NCBI GenBank assembly: GCA_016946835.1
Contig: JACVTC010000061.1
Location: forward strand, 295,001-320,000
Direction of reading: 5' to 3'
Length of the DNA stretch: 25,000 nucleotides
From: Neocallimastix lanati (nom. inval.)
Taxonomy: Eukaryota; Neocallimastigomycota; Neocallimastigomycetes; Neocallimastigales; Neocallimastigaceae
Each line of letters starts with the position of its first letter. The first letter of the stretch is position 1. Position numbers and translations under genes: made by a program. Under the pieces are notes generated by a model. It saw nothing but the letters and a program-made list of their open reading frames with translations, was not told where the DNA came from and ran no database searches. This document shows, piece by piece, positions 11,833 through 22,750 of this stretch.

Positions 11833-12495
11833 CATTTTTTATGCTATTTATTTTATTTTTCATACTTCATGCAATTGTTTTCCACACCATTCTGCTGCTT
11901 GTTTTCCAGCATGCCCATCAAATATAGCAAAATATCCTTGTCCTTGAACATCGTTAAAATTGTAAAAGTATGCATGAGCATCCTTTTTTGTTTTGTTGTT
12001 GTTATTTACAATGAAATAATATAATCCATTCCAATTATAATTTTTAATAAAAAAAAATATCATATTTAATTATTTATCAATGATAATAAATATGATATAA
12101 TATTGTTATTAAGTATATGATTTAAAAATATATAAATTAATTATATTATTATTATTAAAAACAAAACAAAGAAAAAAAATAAAAATATAAAAAAAAAGTT
12201 ACAAAAAAAAGTATTTGATGGATAATCCAATTTAATATAATTAAATATATTAGTTTAAGATATTACAAAATTTTATTTTTTAATGATACATTACCTCCAT
12301 AGTTCTTCTACAGCGTTTATTTCTGTCTTCTGAAAAACCAATACTGAAACCTGCTTTTTTTATTTCATCTGATAACGTAGTATCTTCAACTTCTTCTTCT
12401 TCTTCTTCAGTGTTTTTTGCATCAATAATTGTAGCAACTGGAGTGTCATCGTCCTCACCAATGACAGTTGTTGTAATTTCTTTTACTTCAGTCAT
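9966..12495 (-). CDS. PP2C-family Ser/Thr protein phosphatase, Ptc1-like (310 aa, 7 exons)
   Basis: This is a metal-dependent (Mn/Mg) protein phosphatase. Exons on the minus strand are 12495-12295, 11982-11866, 11596-11414, 11171-11125, 10707-10598, 10399-10275 and 10115-9966. All introns are GT-AG, and the exons sum to 933 nt including the stop. The motifs run in order: RRTMED at 63-68 (Arg63 for phosphate binding, Glu67 and Asp68), FDGHAG at 88-93 (metal-binding Asp89 and Gly90), GDARAV around 176-181, LACDGIWDV around 257-265 (metal-binding Asp260) and TDNLSV around 298-303 (metal-binding Asp299). All expected active-site residues are present, so it should be active. The N-terminal 42 residues are acidic (an EEEEEE run starting near residue 30). 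The length and the [11 protein letters not shown]...WCGK wording resemble yeast Ptc1, which dampens stress MAP-kinase signalling; that subtype is from memory and inferred. Exon junctions preserve codon phase across motifs, supporting the model. Confidence 0.95.
11041..11113. repeat. (AAT)n microsatellite in PP2C intron 4
   Basis: About 24 AAT units lie inside the intron spanning 10708-11124, ending roughly 11 bases before the 5' splice site of that intron (at 11124 on the minus strand). This is the longest intron of the gene (417 bp). Confidence 0.9.
11802..11832. repeat. T31 homopolymer in PP2C intron 2
   Basis: A 31-base T run (poly-A on the coding strand) lies within the intron 11597-11865, about 34 bases after its donor gtatga. 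A small plus-strand open frame rich in Phe arises from it and is not a gene. Confidence 0.85.
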
Positions 12496-12501
12496 TTTTT
12501 A

Positions 12502-12532
<31 letters not shown>

Positions 12533-12540
12533 CTATGGTT
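12496..12540 (-). promoter_or_regulatory. Poly(A) leader immediately before the PP2C start codon
   Basis: On the coding strand a 29-base A run (12532-12504) ends eight bases before the ATG at 12495. A comparable A run sits before the start of the 714-aa gene. In other fungi A-tracts near starts can exclude nucleosomes or enrich the 5' leader for poly(A)-binding protein; either role is inference here. Confidence 0.4.
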
Positions 12541-12572
12541 TAAATATTAATTTATTTTTACGTTTTGATATA

Positions 12573-12606
<34 letters not shown>

Positions 12607-15044
12607 TTTTTTGAATAGTACAATTTAAATTATATTATATATTTTTCTTTATGTTTTATTTTATTATATTTTATTTATTAATTTAATTCTATTTTTTATT
12701 TATTGTTTTCTCAATGAAGGCTTTTTTTTTTTTTATAAAGCTTTAATTTATATTGTTTTCTTTATTAAAGTATTTATTATTATTATTATTATTATTATTT
12801 CCTTTATCTATTTCTGTTTTGGATTAAAAATATAGAAAATGGTCAAGAAATATATATATATAACAATAAAATAAATATGTATATATAAGTTAGTATTAAA
12901 CTTTATTTGCTTTTAAAATATATTATTAGCTTATATTATTATTTTCATTCTCATCCTTTTTCCCCCAAATTTCAATTAATAATAAATATATATATGATCT
13001 TCTAAAAAATATCAATCATTAAAACCCAAATTATTATTAAATATCAATACTAAATTAATCTCTTTAATGAAAATATTTTTTTAAATAAAAATAATATCAA
13101 TTACAGAAAAAATAACCACTATATATGTTTGTATTATGAGTATATGATAAATTTCAGTAATTATTAACTTCTATATTTTGTAATATATATTCTTAACAAT
13201 AAATTTATTATTATTATTATTATAGGATTTTTTGTTTCGTTTATTTCTATTTCTTATTTTTTTAAGAAAAAAAACATTAATTTTATCAATTATAATTTTA
13301 GGGATATATAAGAAATATTAAGGAATAAAAGATGATTCTAAAAAGGGATTATTTACTTTTTTTTAATAAAATATATACATATATATAATAATAATAATAG
13401 TTTTTTTTATTACTTTAAATTAATATTTCGAAATATAATTCTTTTAATATTGATTGTTAAAATTTCTGTATTTGTCCTTTTCTTTTTCAAGAGAAAAAAA
13501 AGTATTATTATTATTATTATTATTATTAGTTTTATTATTATTATTTTTATTATTAATTTAATTATATTGTATTTTTTAATTATATTTTATTTTTATTAAA
13601 ATAAATTTCTTTCTTTTTTTTTTTTTTTTATTTATCTTTGGTTTATTTATTTCATAAGCTACTTAAAATAAAAAATGAAAAAAGAAAGAAAATAAAAAAA
13701 TTATTGACAACAAAAATATATATATATATATATATATAAAATTCTTTATTCTTTTTTTTTATAAAAAAAAAAAAAATAAAAGTAATATTTTAAAATAATA
13801 AAATAATATATCAAAAAAAAAAAAAAAAAAAAAAACAATTAGTCTTTTTTTATATATATATTACATACTAAAAAATTTAAAAAAAAAAATTATATTAATT
13901 TATTATACATTTAATACTTTTATATATTTATTATATAAATATATATTACATGTAATATATTAAACATTAAATATTAAAAATTTTTTAATATTCTATTTTT
14001 ATTATTTTTATTTTTATTTTTATTTATTTAATATTTATAATTATTAGTAACTGTATAATAATTAAAATTTTATTTAATAGTATTAAATATTAAAATAAAA
14101 TAAAAAAAAAAAATTATAAAAAATAATCATTTATTAACATTAAATAGGACAAAAATAAAGGTTTTTATATAAAATAAAGGTTTTTATATATAATAATTAA
14201 TACTTCTAAATACAAGTTATAATAAAAATGATCAATATTGACTAATTACTGTGTAACTGTTTTAAATTTTAATATTTTATATTATTATTAAATTATAAAG
14301 AAAAGGTATTATTAAAGTTAAAAATATTATAAATATTTATACATATTTTTTTTTGCTAAATTTTAATTATAATGTTTTATTTTTTATCCTTTAAATTGAT
14401 ATTTCTTTATATATATATTATATTAAATTTAATTGCTCATTAATATTTTATTAATTTATTATATTTTCTATATATATGTACAATATTTGTAATTAATTAA
14501 GTAGATTTTTATTCAAAATATTCAAATTTTTTCTTGTTCTTTATTTAATCTATACTTATTCATTAATTACTATTATTATTTTATATTTAATAATAGTAAT
14601 AATTAATTGATTATATTAATATATTATTAAATCATTTTTTTGTTTGATTTCAATTTTATTTTATTCCTTTGTCACTGCTACTACTAATATTGTTTTTTTG
14701 TAATTATTATGTAGAGGTGATTTCTTTCATTTTATTCTTTTTTTTTTATTTCTTTTTTATTAATTTAATCAAATCATCATTAAGATATATAATTTAATAT
14801 ACTTATTTATATGCAATAAGGAATATTTATTAATGATAATATTCATATATTTTTTTATCACTTTAATAAAAATGGCTATATAAATATATGATATTAAAAA
14901 AGTTTTTTTTTTTGCACGTTAAAATAAAATATATAGTTTTATAATAATAAATAATATAATATGCAATTAATGTAATAATATGAACAGAGTTGTAGACTAA
15001 AATATATATATTCATAATTTATTATTTAACTATAGTTTATAATT

Positions 15045-15177
15045 AAATAATAAATAATAAATAATAAATAATAAATAACAAATAATAAATAATAAATAAT
15101 AAATAATAAATAATAAATAATAAATAATAAATAATAAATAATAAATAATAAATAATAAATAATAAATAATAAATAAT
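15045..15177. repeat. Tandem heptamer array (TAAATAA)n, about 19 copies
   Basis: The same 7-bp unit and orientation as the array at 4361-4487, with one C-containing variant unit near 15077 (taaataacaaataa). Confidence 0.92.
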
Positions 15178-15242
15178 TGAATAATAAATAATAAAAAGAG
15201 TATTTATTAATTAATAATTATAATAAATAATAAATAATTAAA

Positions 15243-15272
15243 TAATTATATAATTAAATAATTATATAATTA
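15243..15272. repeat. Two tandem 14-bp perfect palindromes
   Basis: TAATTATATAATTA occurs at 15243-15256 and again at 15259-15272, a 16-bp period. Each is its own reverse complement. A partial third unit follows. They lie about 65 bp beyond the heptamer array. Confidence 0.85.
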
Positions 15273-15518
15273 AATAATTACTCTAAAAATTATAATTATT
15301 TGTAATAATTTATGAAATAAATCATCATAAATATTAGAAATTTTATAATTATTATTATCATTAAAACATTTATATCTATATTATTATTATTATTATTATT
15401 AAAATTTAAATTCTATTAAATAAAAAAAATTTTCACATGGAATAATTAATTATTATTTTTTTTTTTTGTGTTGCTTGAAGATTATTCGTTGAAAAGAAAA
15501 TTGATACCAAGAAATCTC

Positions 15519-15552
<34 letters not shown>

Positions 15553-15992
15553 AAACATAAAAACTATAATTAAATAATAAAAAAAAAAAAGATGATATTT
15601 AAAAATTAGAAGATATAATATACAATATTATTAATATTATTAATTTTCAATGAATAAATATATATATAATAAGTAGTAAATTAGTTTATTTATATAATAA
15701 TTTTTTTTTATATTTTTAAAACAAAAGTTAAATAAAAAATTTAAGTTATTAATATTTGTTGAATTTAATATTTTTTTTTTTCAAATATTTTTATTTTTTC
15801 ATGATTTAAACAGTAATATTAATCTTATTATAAATTAACTAATTTTTATTATTATTATTATTTCTAAAAAAATAGAAAAAACTATTTTATACCATTTTTT
15901 TTTTATTTTTTTTTTTTTTTATTTTCTACATAACTAAATTGATTAAAACTAAAAAATTAATAAAAATTTAAATTTATAAATTAAATAAATTT

Positions 15993-18777
15993 CTATAATA
16001 AAAAATCATCAATTTCATCGTTAATTGGTAATGGCTCATGAATTGTGATTTTATCATTAACTTGTAAGATAGAAGAAGAATCATCTTGAACATAATAGAT
16101 AAGTTTTGTTTTTTTTTTAGGTGCTTCATTAACACTATTCTCATCATTATTAATTTTATCGTAATGATCTGATACTTTATTAGAAGGGTACGGCTTTCTG
16201 GTATCATTAATACTATCATTATCATCATCAATAATAATAATATCATTGAACCCTTTTGTAGGTGTAGTGTGAAGGAATGGTGATATTTTTTTATGCAAAC
16301 TTAAACGTCTAATTTTATTATTATTAATTTCTTTGGTATATGAATTTGAAAATTTTATTTTTTTCTTTTTCATCCAAGATTCAATAGATGCTTCATATTG
16401 CCTATAAATATATATATATAAATATATAAATATATTAATATATAAATGTATGTAATTAATAATATAAGCTACTTCATTACTTTTTTTTTTTTTTTTTTTT
16501 TTTTAATATAAATTTATTAAATAAAATTTAATTAAAGACATTTATATCAAATTAATAATTATATATGAGATATTAATCATTATTAGATGTAATATTTTTA
16601 ATAAAAGAGAAAAATAAAATTGAAATTGAGGTTTACCATATAGTATCTGAGGAATAACTATTAATTATATTTGCAAGATGATCAGCTTTCTGATATAAAG
16701 ATGGTAAAAACTGATTAAGTTTATTTGGAGTAAATGGTGAAGTTATTTGAGGTGATGGTTTAGGTTTGGGTTTGGATTTTATTTTTGCTTTTAACTTTGG
16801 TGTTGTAAATTGAGTGGATTCTTCGTCCTCTTCCTCATTATCTTCCTCTTCATCTGAATAATATTCATTATAATTTATTACTTTTCTTTTACGTCTACTA
16901 TATCGACCTTCTTCTTTAAATGGAAGGACAGAATCATTATTAAGGGTATCATAGATCCAATTGATAAAGCCGAAGGCTTCCTCGTATAATCCAAGATTTT
17001 CCATCATTTCAATTAACAGTTGAAACTTTTTTAATTTTCGACTAAATTTAAAAACTTCTTCTAAAAATTCATAATCCAAATTTTGACAACATTGATAACA
17101 TTTTTTCCAATCTGGATCCCTTTTAAGAATGTATTTATCTTTTAAGGGGGTTGGTGATCCCTGGTAATGATGTAGCTCCGGATAGTATAATTTATAATAT
17201 TTTTTATCATAGTTTAAAAGATGTCGTATGGCAAGTGCTGAAAAAATACATTTAAAATTATTTATAAGAGTGGCATTGATATCTAATGGAAAAAGTGCTA
17301 GAGGAGTATTAATGATAGTATAATCTTCGGTTGATGTCATTTCAATATAGAGCTTGGTATAATAACGACTTAATGAATAATAATAATTTAATTCTTTTTT
17401 ACTATTTAAATCTATTGGAAAGGAGGAAGAATGAAACATAGAAAATGAAGAAGAACATAGTAAAAAGGAAGAAAGATTCTTTGATGAATTATCAAAATTT
17501 AATTTTATATTAATTGGTATATAGGATAAAATGGATTTATCTTTATTGGTATAATTAATTAAATAGGTAATCATAATTTGTATAGCTTTTTCGACTAATT
17601 TATATCCAATAATTTTATTCTTATTTTTAAAATAATTAATAACACTCATAAAAACAGGCTGATAAATATGATATATTGTAATATTATTTATTATAAATTC
17701 CATAAATTCTTGCTTTTTAAATATTTTAGTAGCTGTGGAATAGGCCCATTCATAGGTGGGTAGATCTTTATATGGTTTTAATATGAAATGCTTTTTTAAT
17801 AATTTATAAGCCTATTAAATTTATTAACATAATTATAATAAAATATATATGTAAAGGAAAATTTGTTATTTATTTATTTAATTTATTATATATATATTAC
17901 TATTTTATATATGTTTCTCTATATATAAAAAAATGTTCATTATTTTTTTTAAAATTTAGAAAGCTACTTTTATATTTAAAAATTAATTTATTTACCTGAT
18001 AATAGGCATGATATTTATAACAAATTTTTATAAGTGATCTCAATATATTATTGATGTTAATTTTTTCAATACAAACATTGGTTATATATTCAAAAAAGAT
18101 TATACTTCAATTAAAATATAAAAATGGAATGTACATTTAATTAATTTATGAATATTTAATATTTAATATTTAATATTTAATATTTAAAATTTGAAATTTG
18201 AAATTTGAAATTTGAAATTAGAAATTTGAAATTGAAATTTAAAATTTATAATGAAAATTTAGTTTTCAATTTATTATTATTATTTTTAAAAGAAAATATA
18301 TATATATATAATGAATATATATTACTTATTTAAATAACTGGGTATATAAGAAGGTATTACTTGGAATGGATCTTTTTCATTTTCTTCGTTGTTTTCTTCA
18401 TTATTATTATGCTTATTAATTGTATCCGCTAGAGCAAAGGATGCTAATTCTCTTAATGACAAAATATGATTTTCATTAATTAATGAGCGATAGGAATCTT
18501 GATTTTCATTTAAATCAACATTTCTTTTATAATATTCATTCCAGAGTCTATTGACTGCATATTGATAACAACTTTTTAATGAAATGATATTATTTTTCAG
18601 TGGTGAAGTTAAAATCTTTAAATCATTTATTTTACTTCTTGAATGTGAAACATATGATTTACCATTAGATACGATAATTTCTTGAAAGGAAGATGGTGAT
18701 TCTGTTTCATACTTTTTTAAATAGGCTAATTTTGTTTGTATTTGTCTTAAAAGACTTTTATTTTTCATTTCTTCCAT
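15993..18777 (-). CDS. Unrecognised 714-aa protein, probably nuclear, helical (4 exons)
   Basis: Exons on the minus strand are 18777-18326, 18104-17996, 17811-16637 and 16401-15993. Introns are GT-AG with codons joined in phase, giving 2145 nt with the stop. I do not recognise the family. Residues 1 to about 480 look mostly alpha-helical with TPR-like spacing in places (for example around 188-260 and 430-475). A Cys-containing motif CYQCC lies at about 425-429. A basic patch RRKRK at about 493-497 is followed by an acidic run of Asp/Glu at about 507-518 and a Lys/Pro-rich linker near 528-540. The tail (580-714) has KKKK and PKKKTK clusters and ends in acidic DEIDDFLL. These patches suggest nuclear localisation. 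A weak idea is a helical-repeat transcription or replication factor such as the TAF1A/Rrn11 type; I found no decisive motif. A second ATG three codons downstream of the start is an alternative. Confidence 0.82.
18150..18246. repeat. Two successive short tandem repeats inside intron 1 of the 714-aa gene
   Basis: About five copies of an 8-bp unit (taatattt, to about 18186) switch to about seven copies of a 7-bp unit (gaaattt, to about 18246). Both lie in the intron 18105-18325, between exons 1 and 2. Confidence 0.85.
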
Positions 18778-18784
18778 TTTTTAA

Positions 18785-18815
<31 letters not shown>

Positions 18816-20078
18816 ATAATATAAAAGACTTAAAAAACTATTATAAATAAATTAAATTTTATATACAAACATTTATCAGATTATAAAATAATCTTATATC
18901 ATAATACTTATATTTAATATTAAGATTTTTTATTCATTATATTAAAAATGAATTAAAATTGAAATTCATTCATTAGATTCATATGTTTTTTTTTTTTTTT
19001 TATAATAGAGTAAATAATCTAGTCGATATAAAAATTTTGTTTATAAATTTATTCTGTCATAATGTCAAAGTATCTTAAATTTTAAGATTTAAAATAATAT
19101 TAATCAATTTAATTCTTTAATAAAAAAAAAATATTAACAGTGTTTTTGATAATTTGAAATAATAATTTTATAATTATTTATAATATCTTTATTTTTTTAT
19201 TATTTTTTCATTTATTATTTATTTATTATTTATTTATTATTTATTTATTATTTATATATTATATTTGTTATTTATTTAATTATTTATTTAATTATTTATT
19301 TATTTATTATAATTTAATAATAATTGTCAATTTATGATTGGTAACAAAATTTTAATAATTATTATACTTTATTTTTAAATATCTATGAAGTCTATTAACC
19401 TGAAAATATTTAATTATATTACCAGAATTTTAGTAATAATTAAAAATAAAAAATTTACTACTAACTTTAATTATTATTATATAAATAAAATAAAATAAAA
19501 TAATAAAAATATCAAAACAAAAAGATTTTTTTTTCTTAAAAAAAATATTAATAAATAATAATAGATATAAATAAAGAAATTAAATAGATTTAATAATAAT
19601 AATAATAATAATAATAATTAAAATAAAAAAAGGTAAAATAGTGTAATCAATGAAAAATTAAAAATATTGAAAGTATAATATAAATAATATAGAATACTAA
19701 TATATTAAATTTTTCTCTGAAAAAGTTTTCATATATATATTAATAAATATAAATTAAATATAAATATGAAAAGATGGTTTGACAAATTTTATTAATACTG
19801 AATGAACTTTAAATAATTAAATGATTTAAATATGTATAAATACAGATATTTTTATTAAAATAATAACAAATAAATTTAAATTTTGTATTATTTTTGTTTA
19901 ATTATTAATAGTGTATTATTCACATGAAATAAAATATTAAAGATTATTTTCCATTTAATGATTTTTCAATTTTTTAATATTTCATAAATAATATATTTAA
20001 TTTATTTATTTTTTTTATTTTCATATATATAAATATATACATATATTTTATGTATTATAAATATAGTGTATAATAAAA
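18778..20078. other. Divergent intergenic region between the 714-aa gene and the SPC2-like gene
   Basis: About 1.3 kb shared by two divergent starts. On the minus coding strand an A27 run (18811-18785) ends seven bases before the ATG of the 714-aa gene. An 11-bp repeat (tttatttatta) recurs at about 19210-19254. An AAT run sits at about 19593-19618. Presumed promoters of both genes are here, but no specific element can be named. No gene or RNA is visible. Confidence 0.7.
19210..19254. repeat. 11-bp tandem repeat, about 4 copies
   Basis: Units of tttatttatta in tandem, within the divergent intergenic region. Confidence 0.8.
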
Positions 20079-21327
20079 ATGGAAGAAAAGAAAAAGATGT
20101 TTTTTGAATCCGGTATATATATAATTTAATTTAATATAGTCATTAAATTTCATTTAAACTCAATAATATTAATATTTATTATTTTTTTTAAAAATATTAT
20201 ATAAATATTAAATATTAAATTATTTTTGAAAATATAATGTGAAATATTTAAAATTATATATTCAAAAATAATAATACAATAACAACAAAAACAAACAAAA
20301 TAAATAATTGCTCTATCGTTATAAATATTACTATCATTAAAAAAAAAAAAAAAAAAATGAAATTATAAATAGTTGAGGATTTAACGATTAAAAAGTACTC
20401 TAATGTTGATGTTCAATATGCTCTTGAAAAAGCCATTAGCAAAGTAATAATATATTTTACAAATAAAATAAGGCAAAATGAAATAAAATTAAATAAAAGA
20501 TCTAAATATAAATATTGAATAGTTTAATTTAAATAACTAAAATATTATATATATTTTTTATGCAAAAACAAATTAAATATATTTAATATATACAATAAAG
20601 TTATTCACTAAGATTTATGGATATACAGAAGATCATAAACACAGTAACATTTATTTAATTCTAGGTTACACAGCTAGCATTATTGCTGGTGCTGCTAGTC
20701 TTTATTCATATATCAAACCTTTTAATGAATGTAAAGGAATATTAACTGTCTCAGTTTTATTGTAAATTTTCATTTTATTTATACTATTAAAATAGATATT
20801 ATATAAATATATTATTTCAATATAAAAGTCATAGCCTAATTCGAGTCTTCATTATATTAATAGATATTTCATCTTAGGAGGTATAATAACCCTTTACAAT
20901 AAATTTGTTAAAAAGAACGAAGTTTTCAATGGAAGTAAAAAGGAAGAAAAAGATGTATGATAAAAAATATTAATATTTATATATTAAAAAAAAATTTTTT
21001 ATATCATATTTTTATATCAATATATGATACTCTATACCAAAAAAATACAATAATAGAAAGAGTAAAAATTAAAAAATATATTTTATTTATATAATAAAAA
21101 TATATATGTTTGTATATAAATATAAAAAGGTTAAATATATTACTGTTAGTCTTCAGAATAAAAAATACAGTGATATTGTAGAAATTACCATTGAATTAAA
21201 AAACAGTCTTCTTAATTCTACCAAGACTTTAAAGAAATCATATGGTAGTTGGTTTGATGAAGAAGGTAAATTTGTTGCCAGCGCTTTCTTAAAGGATATT
21301 GAATATATATTAGAAAAGAAACAGTAA
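20079..21327 (+). CDS. Signal peptidase complex subunit 2 (SPC25/Spc2 family; 184 aa, 5 exons)
   Basis: This is an accessory, non-catalytic ER-membrane subunit of signal peptidase, which removes signal peptides from secreted proteins. Exons are 20079-20112, 20373-20443, 20601-20761, 20864-20954 and 21130-21327. All introns are GT-AG, and the exons sum to 555 nt with the stop. Family features in order are a short cytosolic N-terminus with the pattern IKKYSNVDVQYALEKAI (17-33), and two hydrophobic segments separated by a short polar turn (about 52-73 and 81-100). A soluble C-terminal domain follows with alternating beta-like residues and the hallmark YGSWFDEEGKFV (158-169), then a short helix. 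Yeast Spc2 is about 178 aa, close to this length. The first exon is only 34 bp. The last exon alone opens at an upstream in-frame ATG (21106), which lies in intron 4 and is not the start. Identity rests on topology and the WFDEEG segment. Confidence 0.88.
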
Positions 21328-21703
21328 ATTGAACTGAAAAAAATTAAAATAGTCATGATAATAATAATGAATGAATAATAATAATAAAAAAATAAAAAAT
21401 AAAAAATAAAAAATAAAAATAACATATATATAATAAAATAACATATATAATAAAATAACATATATAATAAAATAACATATATAATAAAATAACATATATA
21501 TAATAAAAATAAAGTTAAATTAATAAATAAATAGCTAAGTAATAATTATGTCTTTTAAATATATCTTTATTTTATTATTTAATTTTCAAAAAAAAAAAAA
21601 GTTTTTTTTTTTTTATTTATTTATTTTTATTTCTATTATTAAGAAATGATAAAACTCGAAATTTTAATACAAATTGAAAAAAAAAAGAAAAAAATTTTAT
21701 TGC

Positions 21704-21734
<31 letters not shown>

Positions 21735-22039
21735 AAAGAAAGGAAAAAAGTAATACAATTATAAAATATAATAGAAAAAAAAATTTTTTTTAAAAAAAAA
21801 AAAATAAAATAAATAAAATTATACGTACATAAAAAAAATAAGCAAATGAAAATATTTTATTATGAGGCAAGATATAGCATTAAAATTATTAAAAAATAAA
21901 ATTTTTTATAATATATACGATTAAATTTTTAACTATTATTGTTTATTCTTTCAATAAAATAGAATGTATTTATTTTAATAAATAGAAAATGTAGTTTTCT
22001 GTTTGGGGTTTAAAGGAATATATTAATGATCCATAATAT

Positions 22040-22073
<34 letters not shown>

Positions 22074-22750
22074 TGGGGGGATAACAAAAGAGAAAATAAG
22101 AAAAATCAACTCTTTGGTTCTATCTATTGAAAGATTCCTATTTTATCAATTGTAATCTATCTACATTTATTTATTTATTTATTTATATATTTTCACATCT
22201 TATTAAGATATAATAAAAAAAAAATATTATAGCTTAATAAAATGATTGGTTTATAAATGAAGTATCAATATATTAGAATTAAATTGTAATATATTTGTAG
22301 ACTTCAAAATAATATAAATTTTAATATTTAATTAATATATTTTAATGTCTAAAGTTTTTTTTTTTCCTTCTTTGCACTTAATAAAAAAAAATTTTTTTAT
22401 AAAAAATCATTCCAATGAAGTAAAATATAAATATTATTTTCTTAATGATTAATAAAATTCTTTTTCTTTTTTTTTTTTTAATAAACAAATACTAAAGGAA
22501 ATTCATTTTATATAAAGAAGAAAATATATATATATTTTTGAACCAATTATTTGAATATCAATCAATTTTTTTTTTAATAAAAAAAGAAAAGAAGATAACA
22601 TTAATATTATCAAAAATTTCATCAATTATTTAAACATATTTATCATATATATACGTATAATTTACATTTATATATATATATTTTTTATATATATATTTAA
22701 TTTTATTTAATTAAACATAAAAAAATAGAGAATAATAATACACACCACAA
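21328..22750. other. Intergenic spacer between the SPC2-like gene and the Lys-rich protein gene
   Basis: About 1.4 kb containing the 3' end of the SPC2-like gene and the promoter of the next gene. It holds a 17-bp tandem array (21421-21508), an AT run (about 21710-21733), a T30 run (22042-22071) followed by G6 (22075-22080), and AT-rich sequence. The stretch 22080-22170 is more complex but shows no frame. No gene or RNA is visible. Confidence 0.7.
21421..21508. repeat. 17-bp tandem repeat, 5 copies
   Basis: Copies of aacatatataataaaat start at 21421 (19-bp variant), 21440, 21457, 21474 and 21491. The array begins about 93 bp after the SPC2-like stop codon. Antisense frames through it are shadows. 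Confidence 0.9.

Larger units (their letters stand above)
12541..15992. other. Intergenic spacer between the PP2C gene and the 714-aa gene
   Basis: About 3.45 kb of AT-rich DNA. It contains the PP2C promoter (left end), the 3' UTR of the 714-aa gene (right end), AT dinucleotide runs, AAT/ATT triplet runs (12777-12799, 13505-13528), an A30 run (15520-15549), a second heptamer array and two palindromes. A stretch near 15435-15520 has higher complexity and a short open frame but no convincing gene. No RNA gene was recognised. Confidence 0.75.

Noticed and set aside
12541-15992. tRNA, rRNA, snRNA or transposon in the largest gene-free region
   Set aside because: No B-box-like sequence, no conserved snRNA core, no terminal inverted repeats and no reverse transcriptase or transposase fragments were visible on either strand.
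21153-21495. Minus-strand open frames opposite the last SPC2-like exon
   Set aside because: Shadows of the real exon and of the 17-bp repeat; Tyr/Phe/Leu-rich without domain features.
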